A DNA stretch of 64,000 nt, taken from assembly GCF_014137995.1 (NCBI RefSeq), contig NZ_JACGWV010000001.1, forward strand, positions 3,286,001 through 3,350,000, given 5' to 3'. A program made the translations under genes and the position numbers. The stretch comes from Promicromonospora sukumoe. Its GTDB lineage: Bacteria > Actinomycetota > Actinomycetes > Actinomycetales > Cellulomonadaceae. Positions 9,131 to 17,106 of the stretch are shown here, one piece after another (position 1 is the first letter of the stretch; each line of letters begins with the position of its first letter). A model generated the notes under the pieces. The model was not told the DNA's origin. It did not search any database and worked only from the letters and a program-made list of their open reading frames with translations.

Positions 9131-9652
9131 CTACGGGACCGCCCGCTCGCGGTGCCGCCGCACGGCAGCGCGGTTGGCGCAGCGCACCGAGCAGTACCGC
9201 TGCCGCCCGTTGCGGGTCACGTCGACGACGACGTTGGCGCAGGGCTCCGACGCGCACCGCCCGAGCCGGTGCATCCCCCGCGTGACCAGGTGCAACGCCG
9301 TGCCGACGCCGATCACGGCGCGCAGCACCGCGGACAGCACCTGGTTGTCGTCGCGGTAGTGCAGGTGCCAGCCCTCGCCGTCGTGGTCGGTGAGGCGCGG
9401 GTACGCCGCGACCGCCGCCATCTGGGCGTTCAGCAGCGCGGCGCGCTCCCCCGGGTCGGCGGCGTCGACGACGCGGAGCCAGTCGTCGATCACCTGGCGC
9501 GAGCGCGCATGGTCCGCCGGCGCCTCCCGGAACTCCATCGTCATGCCGAACTCGCGCGTGCGGGCCTCGATCCCCGCCCGGTCCGCCGGCCAGTCGTTGG
9601 CGAGGGACGCGGCGAGCAGCACCGCGTACTCGCCGTAAGGGTTGAGATGCAT
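9131..9652 (-). CDS. CGNR zinc-finger (ABATE-domain) transcriptional regulator
   Basis: 173 residues. The N-terminal ABATE-like helical domain precedes a C-terminal zinc finger with the characteristic Cys pattern (GRCASEPCANVVVD then RYCSVRCANRAAVRRHRER). Proteins of this type are predicted stress-responsive DNA-binding regulators. The ATG at 9652 is preceded by TGTAAT 6 nt upstream, so the message is probably leaderless. The divergent small gene at 9679 starts only 26 bp away, so the two must share one compact promoter region. The open frame extends further upstream, but that would overlap the neighbour. Confidence 0.85.
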   Translation of the reverse strand: MHLNPYGEYAVLLAASLANDWPADRAGIEARTREFGMTMEFREAPADHARSRQVIDDWLRVVDAADPGERAALLNAQMAAVAAYPRLTDHDGEGWHLHYRDDNQVLSAVLRAVIGVGTALHLVTRGMHRLGRCASEPCANVVVDVTRNGRQRYCSVRCANRAAVRRHRERAVP

Positions 9653-9658
9653 AAGGCC

Positions 9659-9666
9659 ATTACAGC
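9659..9666. promoter_or_regulatory. Overlapping divergent -10 boxes
   Basis: On the minus strand TGTAAT (9664-9659) ends 6 nt before ATG 9652. On the plus strand TACAGC (9661-9666) would start a transcript near 9673 for the gene at 9679. The boxes overlap, so polymerase can occupy only one direction at a time. Confidence 0.4.
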
Positions 9667-9678
9667 ATCGTGGGTGCC

Positions 9679-9936
9679 ATGACGACGAGCGACACCATGA
9701 GCGCGCCCCTGACCAGCCCCAGCGCCCCCGCCGACGCCGCCCGCGAGGCCGGGCACGAGCACTCGTGGACCACGGAATCGCGCCACCCGACGTCGGCCGG
9801 TCACGTGCTCTACGTCCGGTGCACGGGGTGCGGGGCGCACCGCGTGGACCTGCAGGCCCGGACGGACGCGCCGCCGGCACCCCTGAGCAGGGCGGTCGGC
9901 GCTACGGAGCGGACGGCGCGACGGTCAGCACCCTGA
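9679..9936 (+). CDS. Small Cys-x2-Cys protein divergent from the CGNR regulator
   Basis: 85 residues, no family assigned. The conserved-looking core HSWTTESRHPTSAGHVLYV followed by RCTGCGAHRVD has one C-x2-C pair and nearby histidines, as in half of a zinc ribbon. Flanks are Ala/Pro-rich and probably disordered. An in-frame GTG at 9670 is an alternative start. Placement head to head with a zinc-finger regulator suggests co-regulation. It could be a small metal-binding or nucleic-acid-binding accessory protein, but nothing in the sequence decides that. Confidence 0.6.
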   Translation: MTTSDTMSAPLTSPSAPADAAREAGHEHSWTTESRHPTSAGHVLYVRCTGCGAHRVDLQARTDAPPAPLSRAVGATERTARRSAP

Positions 9937-10047
9937 CGACGTCGTCGATACCGGCGGTGGCCCGCGCCACGTGCCACCAGCCCGGATACGGACCTCCGCC
10001 TGCTCGGCCAACGGCCCGTGTCAGTGGTGCCGGATACCGTGCGAGCC

Positions 10048-10875
10048 GTGACGCACACAAACTTCCCGGCACTGCCCGAGGCCCTGCCGGCCGGCCGCAT
10101 TGTCGATACGGCCGAGCACGACAGAGCGCCGTCCGCCGCGCCGGCGAGGGGCCTCCTGTGGATGTCGGACGCACCGGTCGACGCCGCGGGCGTGACGTGG
10201 ACACGGCTCCGGAACGACCACGAGCGGTCCGGCCTCTATCCGGTGCTGCTGGAGCACGACTATGACGACAGCAGGAACGACCGCTGGTCGTTCTTCGGGA
10301 CGGCTGGCGGCCTCGACGTCGATCCCGAGACGGCCCTGCGCACGCTGTGGGACCGGCTCCAGGAGGACCGGGAGCCGGAGGAGGACGACGAGGACGAGAT
10401 CCCTGAGGAGGAGTGGCCCGCCGGCCCCTGGCCGGGGCTCGCACCAGCCGGCACCGGCGAGGACAGCCCCTGGGCGATGGCCGAACAGTACGCGGCCCAT
10501 CTCCAGGACGACCCGGACCTCCACGGCCGACCGCCGCGGTGGCGCCTCGGCCTGATCCCCGCCGACACCGGCGCCGGCGCTCTCACGCTCGTCGGCTGGG
10601 ACGGACCGTGCAACCACACCAACCAGGTCGAGCTGATCTCAGCGGCCCTGCGGACCTGGGAGGAACGGTTCGGGGTGCGTGTCGTCGGCCTCGGGTCCGA
10701 CAGGCTCTGGGTGTCGGTCGCCCGGCCGCCGAAGGACCTCGACCACGCCCGTGCCGTGGCACTGGAGCACTTCGCGTTCTGCCCGGACAACCTGTGGCAG
10801 GGCGGTTACGAGTCGCTCGACGCATATGCCGCCGCGCTCGTCGGGGCGAACAGCTGGACCTTCTGGTGGGACTGA
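10048..10875 (+). CDS. DUF4253 domain protein
   Basis: 275 residues. The C-terminal 110 residues match the DUF4253 pattern (ELISAALRTWEERFGVRVVG, HFAFCPDNLWQG, then SWTFWWD at the very end). The middle is strongly acidic (about residues 115-130, runs of Glu and Asp). Function unknown; the family is common in actinobacteria and often annotated as an immunity-like or uncharacterised protein. The GTG at 10048 is preferred to one 30 nt upstream because TACCGT (10035-10040) ends 7 nt before it, the leaderless arrangement seen repeatedly here. Confidence 0.75.
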   Translation: MTHTNFPALPEALPAGRIVDTAEHDRAPSAAPARGLLWMSDAPVDAAGVTWTRLRNDHERSGLYPVLLEHDYDDSRNDRWSFFGTAGGLDVDPETALRTLWDRLQEDREPEEDDEDEIPEEEWPAGPWPGLAPAGTGEDSPWAMAEQYAAHLQDDPDLHGRPPRWRLGLIPADTGAGALTLVGWDGPCNHTNQVELISAALRTWEERFGVRVVGLGSDRLWVSVARPPKDLDHARAVALEHFAFCPDNLWQGGYESLDAYAAALVGANSWTFWWD

Positions 10876-10878
10876 CCG

Positions 10879-11361
10879 CTACCGCTCGACGTCGCTCCGT
10901 TGACGGGCCGCCTCCCGCGCGCGACGACGGCGGTCACTCATGAATGCCTGCCGGTCGTTGAAGAACGCCCTGGGCATCCGTTCACCGGCCAGCCGGATCA
11001 CCCGCCCGGACCGCGGGTCCACGACGTCGAGCTCTACCATCGCCTCGTCGGCGATGTCATCACTCAACGTCGTGGTGTACCCGGCGGCCGCCTCGATCCG
11101 CTGCCTGCGTTCCTCGAGCCAGACGAGAGGTCTGAGACCGCGCACGCCGACGAGCATCACGCACACCAGCCACACCGCGAACGAGACGAAGAGATAGACC
11201 GGGGTGCCCGCGTCCTCGGCACGCACCGCGGCGAAGAGGGTCACGACGAGCAGCGGCACCCATGCCAGGGCAGCGCCGCGCCACACCTGACCCCAGAGCT
11301 GCGCCGACGGACCGGGCAGGACGTCACGGCGCATGTCCGGGTGCCACTCGTCCGCCGTCAC
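10879..11361 (-). CDS. Two-helix membrane protein, unknown function
   Basis: 160 residues with two hydrophobic segments (about 30-48 and 56-75) and a basic, Arg-rich C-terminal tail (SDRRRRAREAARQR). No family recognised. The GTG at 11361 overlaps the stop of the upstream gene by the GTGA quartet, so it is translated together with the DUF4190-type protein and probably works with it. It converges on the DUF4253 gene with only 3 bp between the stops. Confidence 0.6.
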   Translation of the reverse strand: MTADEWHPDMRRDVLPGPSAQLWGQVWRGAALAWVPLLVVTLFAAVRAEDAGTPVYLFVSFAVWLVCVMLVGVRGLRPLVWLEERRQRIEAAAGYTTTLSDDIADEAMVELDVVDPRSGRVIRLAGERMPRAFFNDRQAFMSDRRRRAREAARQRSDVER

Positions 11362-12503
11362 TCGGCGTACCGCTCCACGGACTCGACGCGGAACACCGCG
11401 TCGACCGGGACCTCGTCGAAGAAGTCGACGGTGGTCTTCTCCTTCTTGCCGGCGCCGATCTTCTCGACGTACACGGTGCCCTTGCCGTACGTCTCCTCGC
11501 CGTCCTTGCTCTCGGCGGTGACCGTGGCGCTGTAGGTGAACGGCCGGCTTCCGGTGTTCGTCACGGTGACCGGCAGCGAGAACCAGCCGGGCTGGACCTC
11601 CTCGGGCGTGCCGACCGCGAGGTCCTCGCGCAGGTCGACGAAGCCGACATCCTCCACCTGCGCGACCGTCAGCACCGGCACCTCGGACAGTCCCCCGAGC
11701 TGGGTATCCAGCTCCAGGGAACCGGTCACGACGGCGTGGATCCGCAGCACGTCGCCGGTCTCCACGCCGTCGAGCAGCGGCACGTCCCCGACGACGACGG
11801 CCGGGTCCTCCAGCTCGCGCTCGGACCCAGGCTGGTCGACGCCGACGCCGCCCAGGAAGCGGTCGTCGCCGGTGGTGCCGTCGAACCGCGCGACCTCGGC
11901 GTAGACCACGACGGCGCGCCCCTCGGCCCGGCCCGGGTGCTTGACGACGGACTCCCACTCCGCGGCGTCGACCGCGACGAACTCGTCCAGGTCGGGACCC
12001 GCGGACGCCTCGGGAGCCGCCGAGGCGGCGTCCTCGACGATGGTCCGCGCGGTGTCCGACACGAGGTTCGAGACGGTCACCGCGGTGACGACCCCGAGGG
12101 CCGCGCCGACCACCGACAGGACGATGCCCGTGATCGCGGCCCCGCGCCCGGTCGGCGGGGAGGTGCGGCCCGAGCGCGCGAGACCGACGATCCCCAGCAC
12201 GACACCGAGGATCGAGGGCACGAACAGCAGGCCCAGGAACAGCGACGCGATACCGAGCACGAGGCTCGCGGTGGCCTGCGAGTTGGTCGGAGCCGGCGGC
12301 CCGCCCGGCGCACCGTACGGCGTCGGGCCCGGGGCGTACGGGTGCGGTGCGTACGGGTGCGGCACCACGGACGGCGGCGCGCCGGGCGGGGGCGCCCCAG
12401 CCCCGCCGGCCGACGGCGGAGCCAGCGGCAGCGTGTCCGACGCCGGCGGCTCCGGCGCGGTGAACCTCAGGTCGCGCGTCCGTTCGGACTCCCGCTCGTC
12501 CAC
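11358..12503 (-). CDS. DUF4190 membrane protein with C-terminal DUF4352-like domain
   Basis: 381 residues. A Pro/Gly-rich cytoplasmic N terminus (about 1-90, repeated PHPYAPHPYAPG) leads to two transmembrane segments (about 100-165, SLVLGIASLFLGLLF and ITGIVLSVVGAALGVV) typical of DUF4190. The large outer region ends in an immunoglobulin-like part (VTVTNTGSRPFTYSATV) like telokin-type DUF4352 domains. The start is GTG 12503, which has AGGGGAG 5 nt upstream; an ATG at 12596 would add a region with no visible homology. Surface-exposed, role unknown. Confidence 0.7.
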   Translation of the reverse strand: MDERESERTRDLRFTAPEPPASDTLPLAPPSAGGAGAPPPGAPPSVVPHPYAPHPYAPGPTPYGAPGGPPAPTNSQATASLVLGIASLFLGLLFVPSILGVVLGIVGLARSGRTSPPTGRGAAITGIVLSVVGAALGVVTAVTVSNLVSDTARTIVEDAASAAPEASAGPDLDEFVAVDAAEWESVVKHPGRAEGRAVVVYAEVARFDGTTGDDRFLGGVGVDQPGSERELEDPAVVVGDVPLLDGVETGDVLRIHAVVTGSLELDTQLGGLSEVPVLTVAQVEDVGFVDLREDLAVGTPEEVQPGWFSLPVTVTNTGSRPFTYSATVTAESKDGEETYGKGTVYVEKIGAGKKEKTTVDFFDEVPVDAVFRVESVERYAE

Positions 12504-12663
12504 CGTGCTCCCCTGTCGCCGCGTCGCGTCACGCCCGCCACCAGCGCGTTCATCCGGAGCACGGGCGCTCTCATGAGAAGGAATCCTACGGGCCAAGATC
12601 GGACAATTGTGGGAAAAACCCGCAGGATCACCACGGCCCCCGGGGTGAAGCGCGCGGCGCGCC

Positions 12664-13116
12664 TCACACCCGCACGTCGAGCTCCCCGACCACCTCGCCC
12701 AGCAGCTCGCCCGTGGGCCGGAACCCGCACCTCAGGTAGAACTGCTCCGGGCTCCGGGCATGGGTCGCGTCCCACAGGACGGTGATCCGGTCCACGCCGC
12801 GGCGTCGGGCCTCGGCGGCGACCTGCTCGACGGCGAACCGCCCCACCCCGCGCCCCCGCGCCGCCGTCGCGACGTTCAGCCGCCAGATGCCCGCGCGGAA
12901 GGCCGGCTCCGGCTCCTCGGGACTCCAGTTCGCCATGACGAAGCCGACCACCACGCCGTCGTCGGTCACCGCCCGGGGCCACGCCGTCGGATGGACGTAC
13001 GCCTCGGCGACCGACCAGACCGTGGGCGCGACCGGCTCGTCGTCCGCGGCCTGCGGCGGCAGGCGCAGGACGTCGCCGAGATTGTCGACGCTCAGTTCCT
13101 CGAGTCGCAGCACCAT
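12664..13116 (-). CDS. GNAT-family N-acetyltransferase
   Basis: 150 residues with the GNAT acetyl-CoA loop: LNVATAARGRGVGRFAVEQV contains the R-G-x-G-V-G motif A, and AEARRRGVDRITVLWDATH with SPEQFYLRCGFRPTGE supplies motif B. Acceptor unknown; small-molecule or antibiotic acetylation is typical of the family. The start at ATG 13116 has GGAGG only 1 nt away, so initiation may use the next codon (GTG). Confidence 0.85.
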   Translation of the reverse strand: MVLRLEELSVDNLGDVLRLPPQAADDEPVAPTVWSVAEAYVHPTAWPRAVTDDGVVVGFVMANWSPEEPEPAFRAGIWRLNVATAARGRGVGRFAVEQVAAEARRRGVDRITVLWDATHARSPEQFYLRCGFRPTGELLGEVVGELDVRV

Positions 13117-13174
13117 GCCTCCGAAGGTACGCGCCACCACTGACACTCAAGATCACACTCCGACATGTATTAAG

Positions 13175-13203
13175 GGGGCGCCGGCACCACGTGCCGACGC
13201 CCC
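13175..13203. terminator. Hairpin terminator of the secreted glucanase-like gene
   Basis: Arms GGGGCGCCGGCAC and GTGCCGACGCCCC (one mismatch) flank a 3-nt loop, 10 bp past the stop of the gene at 13213. Confidence 0.65.
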
Positions 13204-13212
13204 GCCGTCGAA

Positions 13213-16200
13213 CTACTGCCCGGTGAACACGAACTGCGAACCCGGCTCCTTCTCGACGTCCCCCTCACCGGAGTTGGTGACGGTCACGTTCGACAGGATC
13301 GCGTTGCCACGAGCGCCGCCCATCGCGAGGATGCCGGACCCGTTGTTCGACCTGTCGATCCGCACGTTGGTGATGCGGACGTCGCGCATGTTGCCGCCGC
13401 CGTTCTTGAACTGGATGCCGTCGTACGTGGAGTCGACGATGTCCGTGTCGCGGATGGTGACCCCGGTGATGTCGTGGGTCTGCGGGAAGATCGTGATCGC
13501 CCCGAACTCCTGGTCCTCGTTCCAGAACGCCCCGCCCGTGCGGTACAGGCCGTTGTTGGCGATGAGCGTCGTCCCCGAGAACGGCAGGGGGTCGTGGTCG
13601 GTCGCCAGCATGATGCCGGGGTAGTTCATGGTGTCGTAGACCAGGTTGTTCTCGATGGAGTTGTCGTAGCCGCCGTAGATCGCGATGCCGTTGGCGCGCC
13701 ACGGGAGCTGGACGGTGTTGTTGCGGAACGCGTTGTCGTGGCCGATGTCGACGTTGCGGTCCTTGACGTACGGGTTGGCCCAGACGGCGAGCGCGTCGTC
13801 GCCCGTGTTGCGGAACGACGAGTTGAAGACGAGCGAGTTGCGCGTGCCGTTGCTGAAGTTGATGCCGTCCGCGTAGGTGTTGCGGATGCGCATGCCGGAG
13901 AACTCCAGGCCGTCGCCGGGGCCCCACAGCTCGGGGATGTTGGTGTAGTCGCGCCCCACCCACACGCCGACGTTCGCGTGCTCGATCCACACGTTGGTGA
14001 TCTTGGTGTTCTGCCCGAACCGGCCGTTCAGGCCGACGCCGCCCTCCTCCTGGCCGTTGTTGCCGCGGATGTCGCCGGAGCCGAAGATCGCGATGTCGGA
14101 GATCTGGACGTTGTCGTCGATGTCGAACCCGAAGTTGCCCTCGTGCGGGTGGTTGATGACGCCCGGGGCGAGGTGCGGCTTGATGAGGCTGTAGAGCTGC
14201 GAGTGCCACATGCCCGCGCCGCGGATCGTGACGTCGCTGATGCCCACCTGGTTGTGCGTGCCGCGGTTGAGCGGGTCGTCGGTGAGGATCTTCTTCTCCT
14301 GGCGCCACTGGCCGGCCGGGATCCACACGCAGTCGATCTCGCCCTCCTGGTTGGCGGTGACGGCGGCCTGGATGGCGGCCGTGTCCTCCAGCCCGTCGTT
14401 CGGGATCGCGCCGTACTCGGTGATCGACGTGCACTGCGCCGGCTTGGACGTGGGCGGCGCGACCTGCTCGAGCTCGACCAGGTCGATGATGTAGAACGCG
14501 GCATCGTCGCCGGCGTCGCGCTGCAGCTTGAACACCGTGCCCGCCGGGAAGGACCGGTTCAGCAGGGCGTGCGACTCGTCGAAGAGGCGCCGGGCGTCGC
14601 CGCCCGGGGTGTTGACGAGGCCCTCGGGCTGGTCGGTGGTGCCGTACAGCCACGAGTGCTTGGACGAGAGGGTCAGCTTCTGCACGAACTGGCCGTCCGC
14701 GTAGAGGCTGATCGTCTTCTCCTGTCCCCCGCCGCCCGCGGCGTCGGGGATCGAGTTGCGCACCACGATCGAGTTGGTCGGGTTGGTCGACGTGAACTGC
14801 ACGTACTGGCCGGTGCTGTTCAGCCGCACCGACTCGCGGCCCGACGACTCGGTCGCGAAGTTGGTGTGCCCGAACGTGCGCAGCGGGTCGGTCTGGAGCA
14901 GCGTGCCCGTGTGCTGCCCGTCCTCGGCCTCGTAGGTGGTGTACGGCACGGCGGCGCCGCGGCCCACGGTCACCGCGAGCGTGCCGGTGTTGTTGTCCTC
15001 GTTCGTCTCGTCGACGACGTCGGTCGCGTCGGCCGTGGCCGTGACCGTGACGCCGCCATTGGTCGCCGTCCACGTCGCGGACGGCGTGACGGTGACGGTG
15101 CCGCCCGCGGGAACGGCCGGCGTCGTGCCGTTCAGGGTGGTCGAACCCGCCACCACGCGGGTGACGGAGCCGGCCGGGACCGCCTGGTTGCCGCGGTTGC
15201 GCACCTGGACGGAGAAGGAGACGGCCGCGCCGACGGCGGGGCTGGCCGGGTTGGAGGTGACCGAGACGACCTCCAGGTCGGGCCCGGGCGCCTCGCCGAC
15301 GACGAGCTTCGCCGTGGCCGTGAACCCGTTGTCGGTCTCGTCCTGCTCGGCCACCGTGTTGCCGGGGTCGACGACGGCGCCGACCGTGTACTCACCGGCG
15401 GGCTTCGTACCGGCAGCGACCTGCACCTGGGCGGTCGCGCCGGGCTGGAGCGCGGCGACGTTCGCCGAGCCCGCCGTGCTGCCGCCGAGCTTCCCGTCCA
15501 GCGTCGTGGCCGCCGAGGCCCGGTCGCCCGTGTTCCGCACGGTCGCCGTGAGCGTCAGCGGTGTGGTCGCGGTGGGCGACGCCGGGGACGCCGTCACGGC
15601 CGTGACCGTGAGGTTCGGGTTCGGCGCCGGGGCGCCGTAGACCCCGAGCTCGGCGACCTGGCCGTTGCCCGCGCCCGTGTTGGCGGTGAACCGCAGCCGG
15701 ACGTCGGTGACGGTGCCGCTCACGGGGATGTCGACGAGGTTGCCGCTCGACGGCGCGAACGCGTACGCGGCGGACGCCTTGATCTCCTGCCAGGCGGCCG
15801 TGCCGGAGCGGCCCCAGACGGAGAAGGTCTGCGTGCGCTGGCCCCATGCGCCGTCGGGGTTGACGCGCACCCGCACGCTGCTGACCTGCGTGGGCGCGGC
15901 CAGCGAGACGTCGAGCGTGGACGGGTACTGCCCGCCGGCGCCCTCCCAGTAGGTGTTCGTCTGCCCGTCCACGGCGTTCGCGGCGACGTACGTCCACTCG
16001 GTCGACGACGCGGCGGCCGGCCGGTTCAGGGCGTAGTTGGTGCCGGTCGGGTCGGTGGGATCGGTCGGGTCCGGCGGGTCGGTCGGGTCGGGATCGCCCG
16101 TGGGCGTGCCCCAGACCTGCAGCTCGGAGACCTGGCCGTTGCCCGCGCCGGTGTTGGAGCTGAACGCGAGGCGGACCTCGTCGGCCTCCGCGTCCACCGG

Positions 16201-16614
16201 GATCTCGACCTTGTTGCCGCTCGCCGGGTCGAAGGCGTACGCCGCCGAGGCCTTCAGCGTCCGGTACGACGACTCGCCCTCGGAGCGGCCGAGCACGCTG
16301 AACGTCTGGGTGCGCGGCGACCACGCGGCGGGCGGGGGCAGCGTGACGACGACGCGCTCGACGTCGGCCTCCGCACCCAGGTCGACCGTGAGGTGCGCCG
16401 GGTACTGCCCGCCCGCACCCTCCCAGTAGGACCCGGTGTTCCCGTCGTTGGCGTTGCCCGCGACGTAGTTCTGCGTCACGGACGACGCCGTGATCGGCTT
16501 GCCGAGCGCGAGGTTGGTGGCGTCCGCGGCGTGCGCGACGACGGCCAGGCCGAGCGGCGCGACGAGCGCCAGCGCGGCGCCCGTCACGACCGTGTGCTTC
16601 CAGGGGATTCTCAT
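13213..16614 (-). CDS. Secreted multidomain beta-helix glycosidase, GH87 alpha-1,3-glucanase/mycodextranase-like
   Basis: 1133 residues with a signal peptide (MRIPWKHTVVTGAAL, cleavage near HAADA). Then come two discoidin/F5-8C-like domains (about 30-185 and 215-345) joined by a PDPTDP linker, two CARDB domains (about 350-450 and 455-560), a galactose-binding CBM6/35-like domain (from YEAEDGQHTG, about 570-715), and a right-handed beta-helix of pectate-lyase-3 type (from TSITEYGAIPNDG, about 730 to the end). The helix carries TYADGINFSNG and FRNTGDDALAVWA, whose Asp-Asp pair near residue 938 resembles the catalytic aspartates of GH87. The architecture matches bacterial mycodextranases, though other beta-helix families remain possible. 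Likely acts on fungal-wall or biofilm alpha-glucan. Confidence 0.8.
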   Translation of the reverse strand: MRIPWKHTVVTGAALALVAPLGLAVVAHAADATNLALGKPITASSVTQNYVAGNANDGNTGSYWEGAGGQYPAHLTVDLGAEADVERVVVTLPPPAAWSPRTQTFSVLGRSEGESSYRTLKASAAYAFDPASGNKVEIPVDAEADEVRLAFSSNTGAGNGQVSELQVWGTPTGDPDPTDPPDPTDPTDPTGTNYALNRPAAASSTEWTYVAANAVDGQTNTYWEGAGGQYPSTLDVSLAAPTQVSSVRVRVNPDGAWGQRTQTFSVWGRSGTAAWQEIKASAAYAFAPSSGNLVDIPVSGTVTDVRLRFTANTGAGNGQVAELGVYGAPAPNPNLTVTAVTASPASPTATTPLTLTATVRNTGDRASAATTLDGKLGGSTAGSANVAALQPGATAQVQVAAGTKPAGEYTVGAVVDPGNTVAEQDETDNGFTATAKLVVGEAPGPDLEVVSVTSNPASPAVGAAVSFSVQVRNRGNQAVPAGSVTRVVAGSTTLNGTTPAVPAGGTVTVTPSATWTATNGGVTVTATADATDVVDETNEDNNTGTLAVTVGRGAAVPYTTYEAEDGQHTGTLLQTDPLRTFGHTNFATESSGRESVRLNSTGQYVQFTSTNPTNSIVVRNSIPDAAGGGGQEKTISLYADGQFVQKLTLSSKHSWLYGTTDQPEGLVNTPGGDARRLFDESHALLNRSFPAGTVFKLQRDAGDDAAFYIIDLVELEQVAPPTSKPAQCTSITEYGAIPNDGLEDTAAIQAAVTANQEGEIDCVWIPAGQWRQEKKILTDDPLNRGTHNQVGISDVTIRGAGMWHSQLYSLIKPHLAPGVINHPHEGNFGFDIDDNVQISDIAIFGSGDIRGNNGQEEGGVGLNGRFGQNTKITNVWIEHANVGVWVGRDYTNIPELWGPGDGLEFSGMRIRNTYADGINFSNGTRNSLVFNSSFRNTGDDALAVWANPYVKDRNVDIGHDNAFRNNTVQLPWRANGIAIYGGYDNSIENNLVYDTMNYPGIMLATDHDPLPFSGTTLIANNGLYRTGGAFWNEDQEFGAITIFPQTHDITGVTIRDTDIVDSTYDGIQFKNGGGNMRDVRITNVRIDRSNNGSGILAMGGARGNAILSNVTVTNSGEGDVEKEPGSQFVFTGQ

Positions 16615-16962
16615 GAACGTCCTCGTTCTCCCGCCGGGGGCGGGCTCGGCCACCCGCGGGCATCGTCGCCCGACGACGGCGCGACCGGCTGGAGCTGGTG
16701 CGTCGACGTCCTGGGTGGATCGGGTCGGCGCCACCGAGGCAGCCCGCTGGAGGGCTGCGTGCCGGGGGCGAGAGTGCAGAGTTGCAGTACGTGCACTGCT
16801 TTGTGCTCGTTGTCTGTCAAATTCTTGCAGTCTTGCGGTTGGGATATTACGAGGGCGAAACCTGGGGCGTCAAGGGTCCGGGGGCGTCCCGGAGCGCGCC
16901 GGGGCGTCGTCGGCAAATCACGTCGCCCCGATGGACGCCGTCCGCTACGGTCATCCCCGCGA
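16615..16962. other. 348-bp intergenic region between the glucanase and the tRNA-like RNAs
   Basis: No gene. The part at 16795-16860 is much richer in A/T than its surroundings and contains TTCTTG, a 17-nt gap and TATTAC at 16845-16850, a possible plus-strand promoter. On the minus strand a TTGACA (16820-16815) faces the glucanase without a convincing -10. The stretch 16790-16805 is an imperfect 16-bp palindrome. Confidence 0.4.
16946..16951 (+). promoter_or_regulatory. -10 box (TACGGT) for the tRNA-like RNAs
   Basis: TACGGT ends 11 nt before the 5' base of the first cloverleaf, so a transcript would begin only a few bases ahead of it, as for tRNA genes. The -35 region is weak. Confidence 0.4.
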
Positions 16963-17033
16963 CGGCGTGTAGCTCAGGGAAGAGCACCCGGCTTGGACCG
17001 GGAGGGCGCGGGTTCGTCACCCGCCACGCCGGC
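16963..17033 (+). ncRNA. tRNA-like RNA 1 (cloverleaf, UGG in a 6-nt anticodon loop)
   Basis: Folds as a complete cloverleaf. The 7-bp acceptor pairs 16963-16969 with 17025-17031, and U-A occupy positions 8-9. A 4-bp D stem (GCUC/GAGC) has a 6-nt AGGGAA loop. A 5-bp anticodon stem (CCCGG/CCGGG) closes a 6-nt loop CUUGGA, followed by a 5-nt variable region and a 5-bp T stem with a 7-nt loop TTCGTCA. If the loop U is U33, the anticodon reads UGG (Pro). The loop is one base short, the D loop is short, A58 is replaced and no CCA is encoded, so it is unlikely to be an ordinary decoding tRNA. Every helix differs from RNA 2 by one compensatory pair. Confidence 0.8.
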
Positions 17034-17036
17034 CGA

Positions 17037-17106
17037 CGACGTGTAGTTCAGGGAAGAACACCGGGCTGATCCCGGAGGGCGCAGGTTCGGAGCCTGCCAC
17101 GTCGGC
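17037..17106 (+). ncRNA. tRNA-like RNA 2 (cloverleaf, GAU in a 5-nt anticodon loop) abutting the next start codon
   Basis: Same architecture as RNA 1: acceptor 17037-17043 with 17098-17104, U8-A9, D stem GUUC/GAAC with the same AGGGAA loop, anticodon stem CCGGG/CCCGG closing a 5-nt loop CUGAU, variable AGGGC, and T stem GCAGG/CCUGC with loop TTCGGAG. A GAU (Ile) triplet follows the presumed U33, but the loop lacks two bases. The acceptor helix ends at 17104 and only G and C separate it from the ATG at 17107. A spacer of a few bases separates the two RNAs, so both RNAs and the gene are probably co-transcribed. Confidence 0.8.

Noticed and set aside
13474..17046. A 1190-codon plus-strand open frame across the glucanase gene
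   Set aside because: It is a codon-position shadow of the minus-strand secreted enzyme, with Arg/Val/Asp-rich composition and no motif.
16963..17106. Calling the two cloverleaves ordinary tRNA-Pro and tRNA-Ile genes
   Set aside because: Anticodon loops of 6 and 5 nt, a short D loop, loss of A58 and no encoded CCA argue against normal decoding function.
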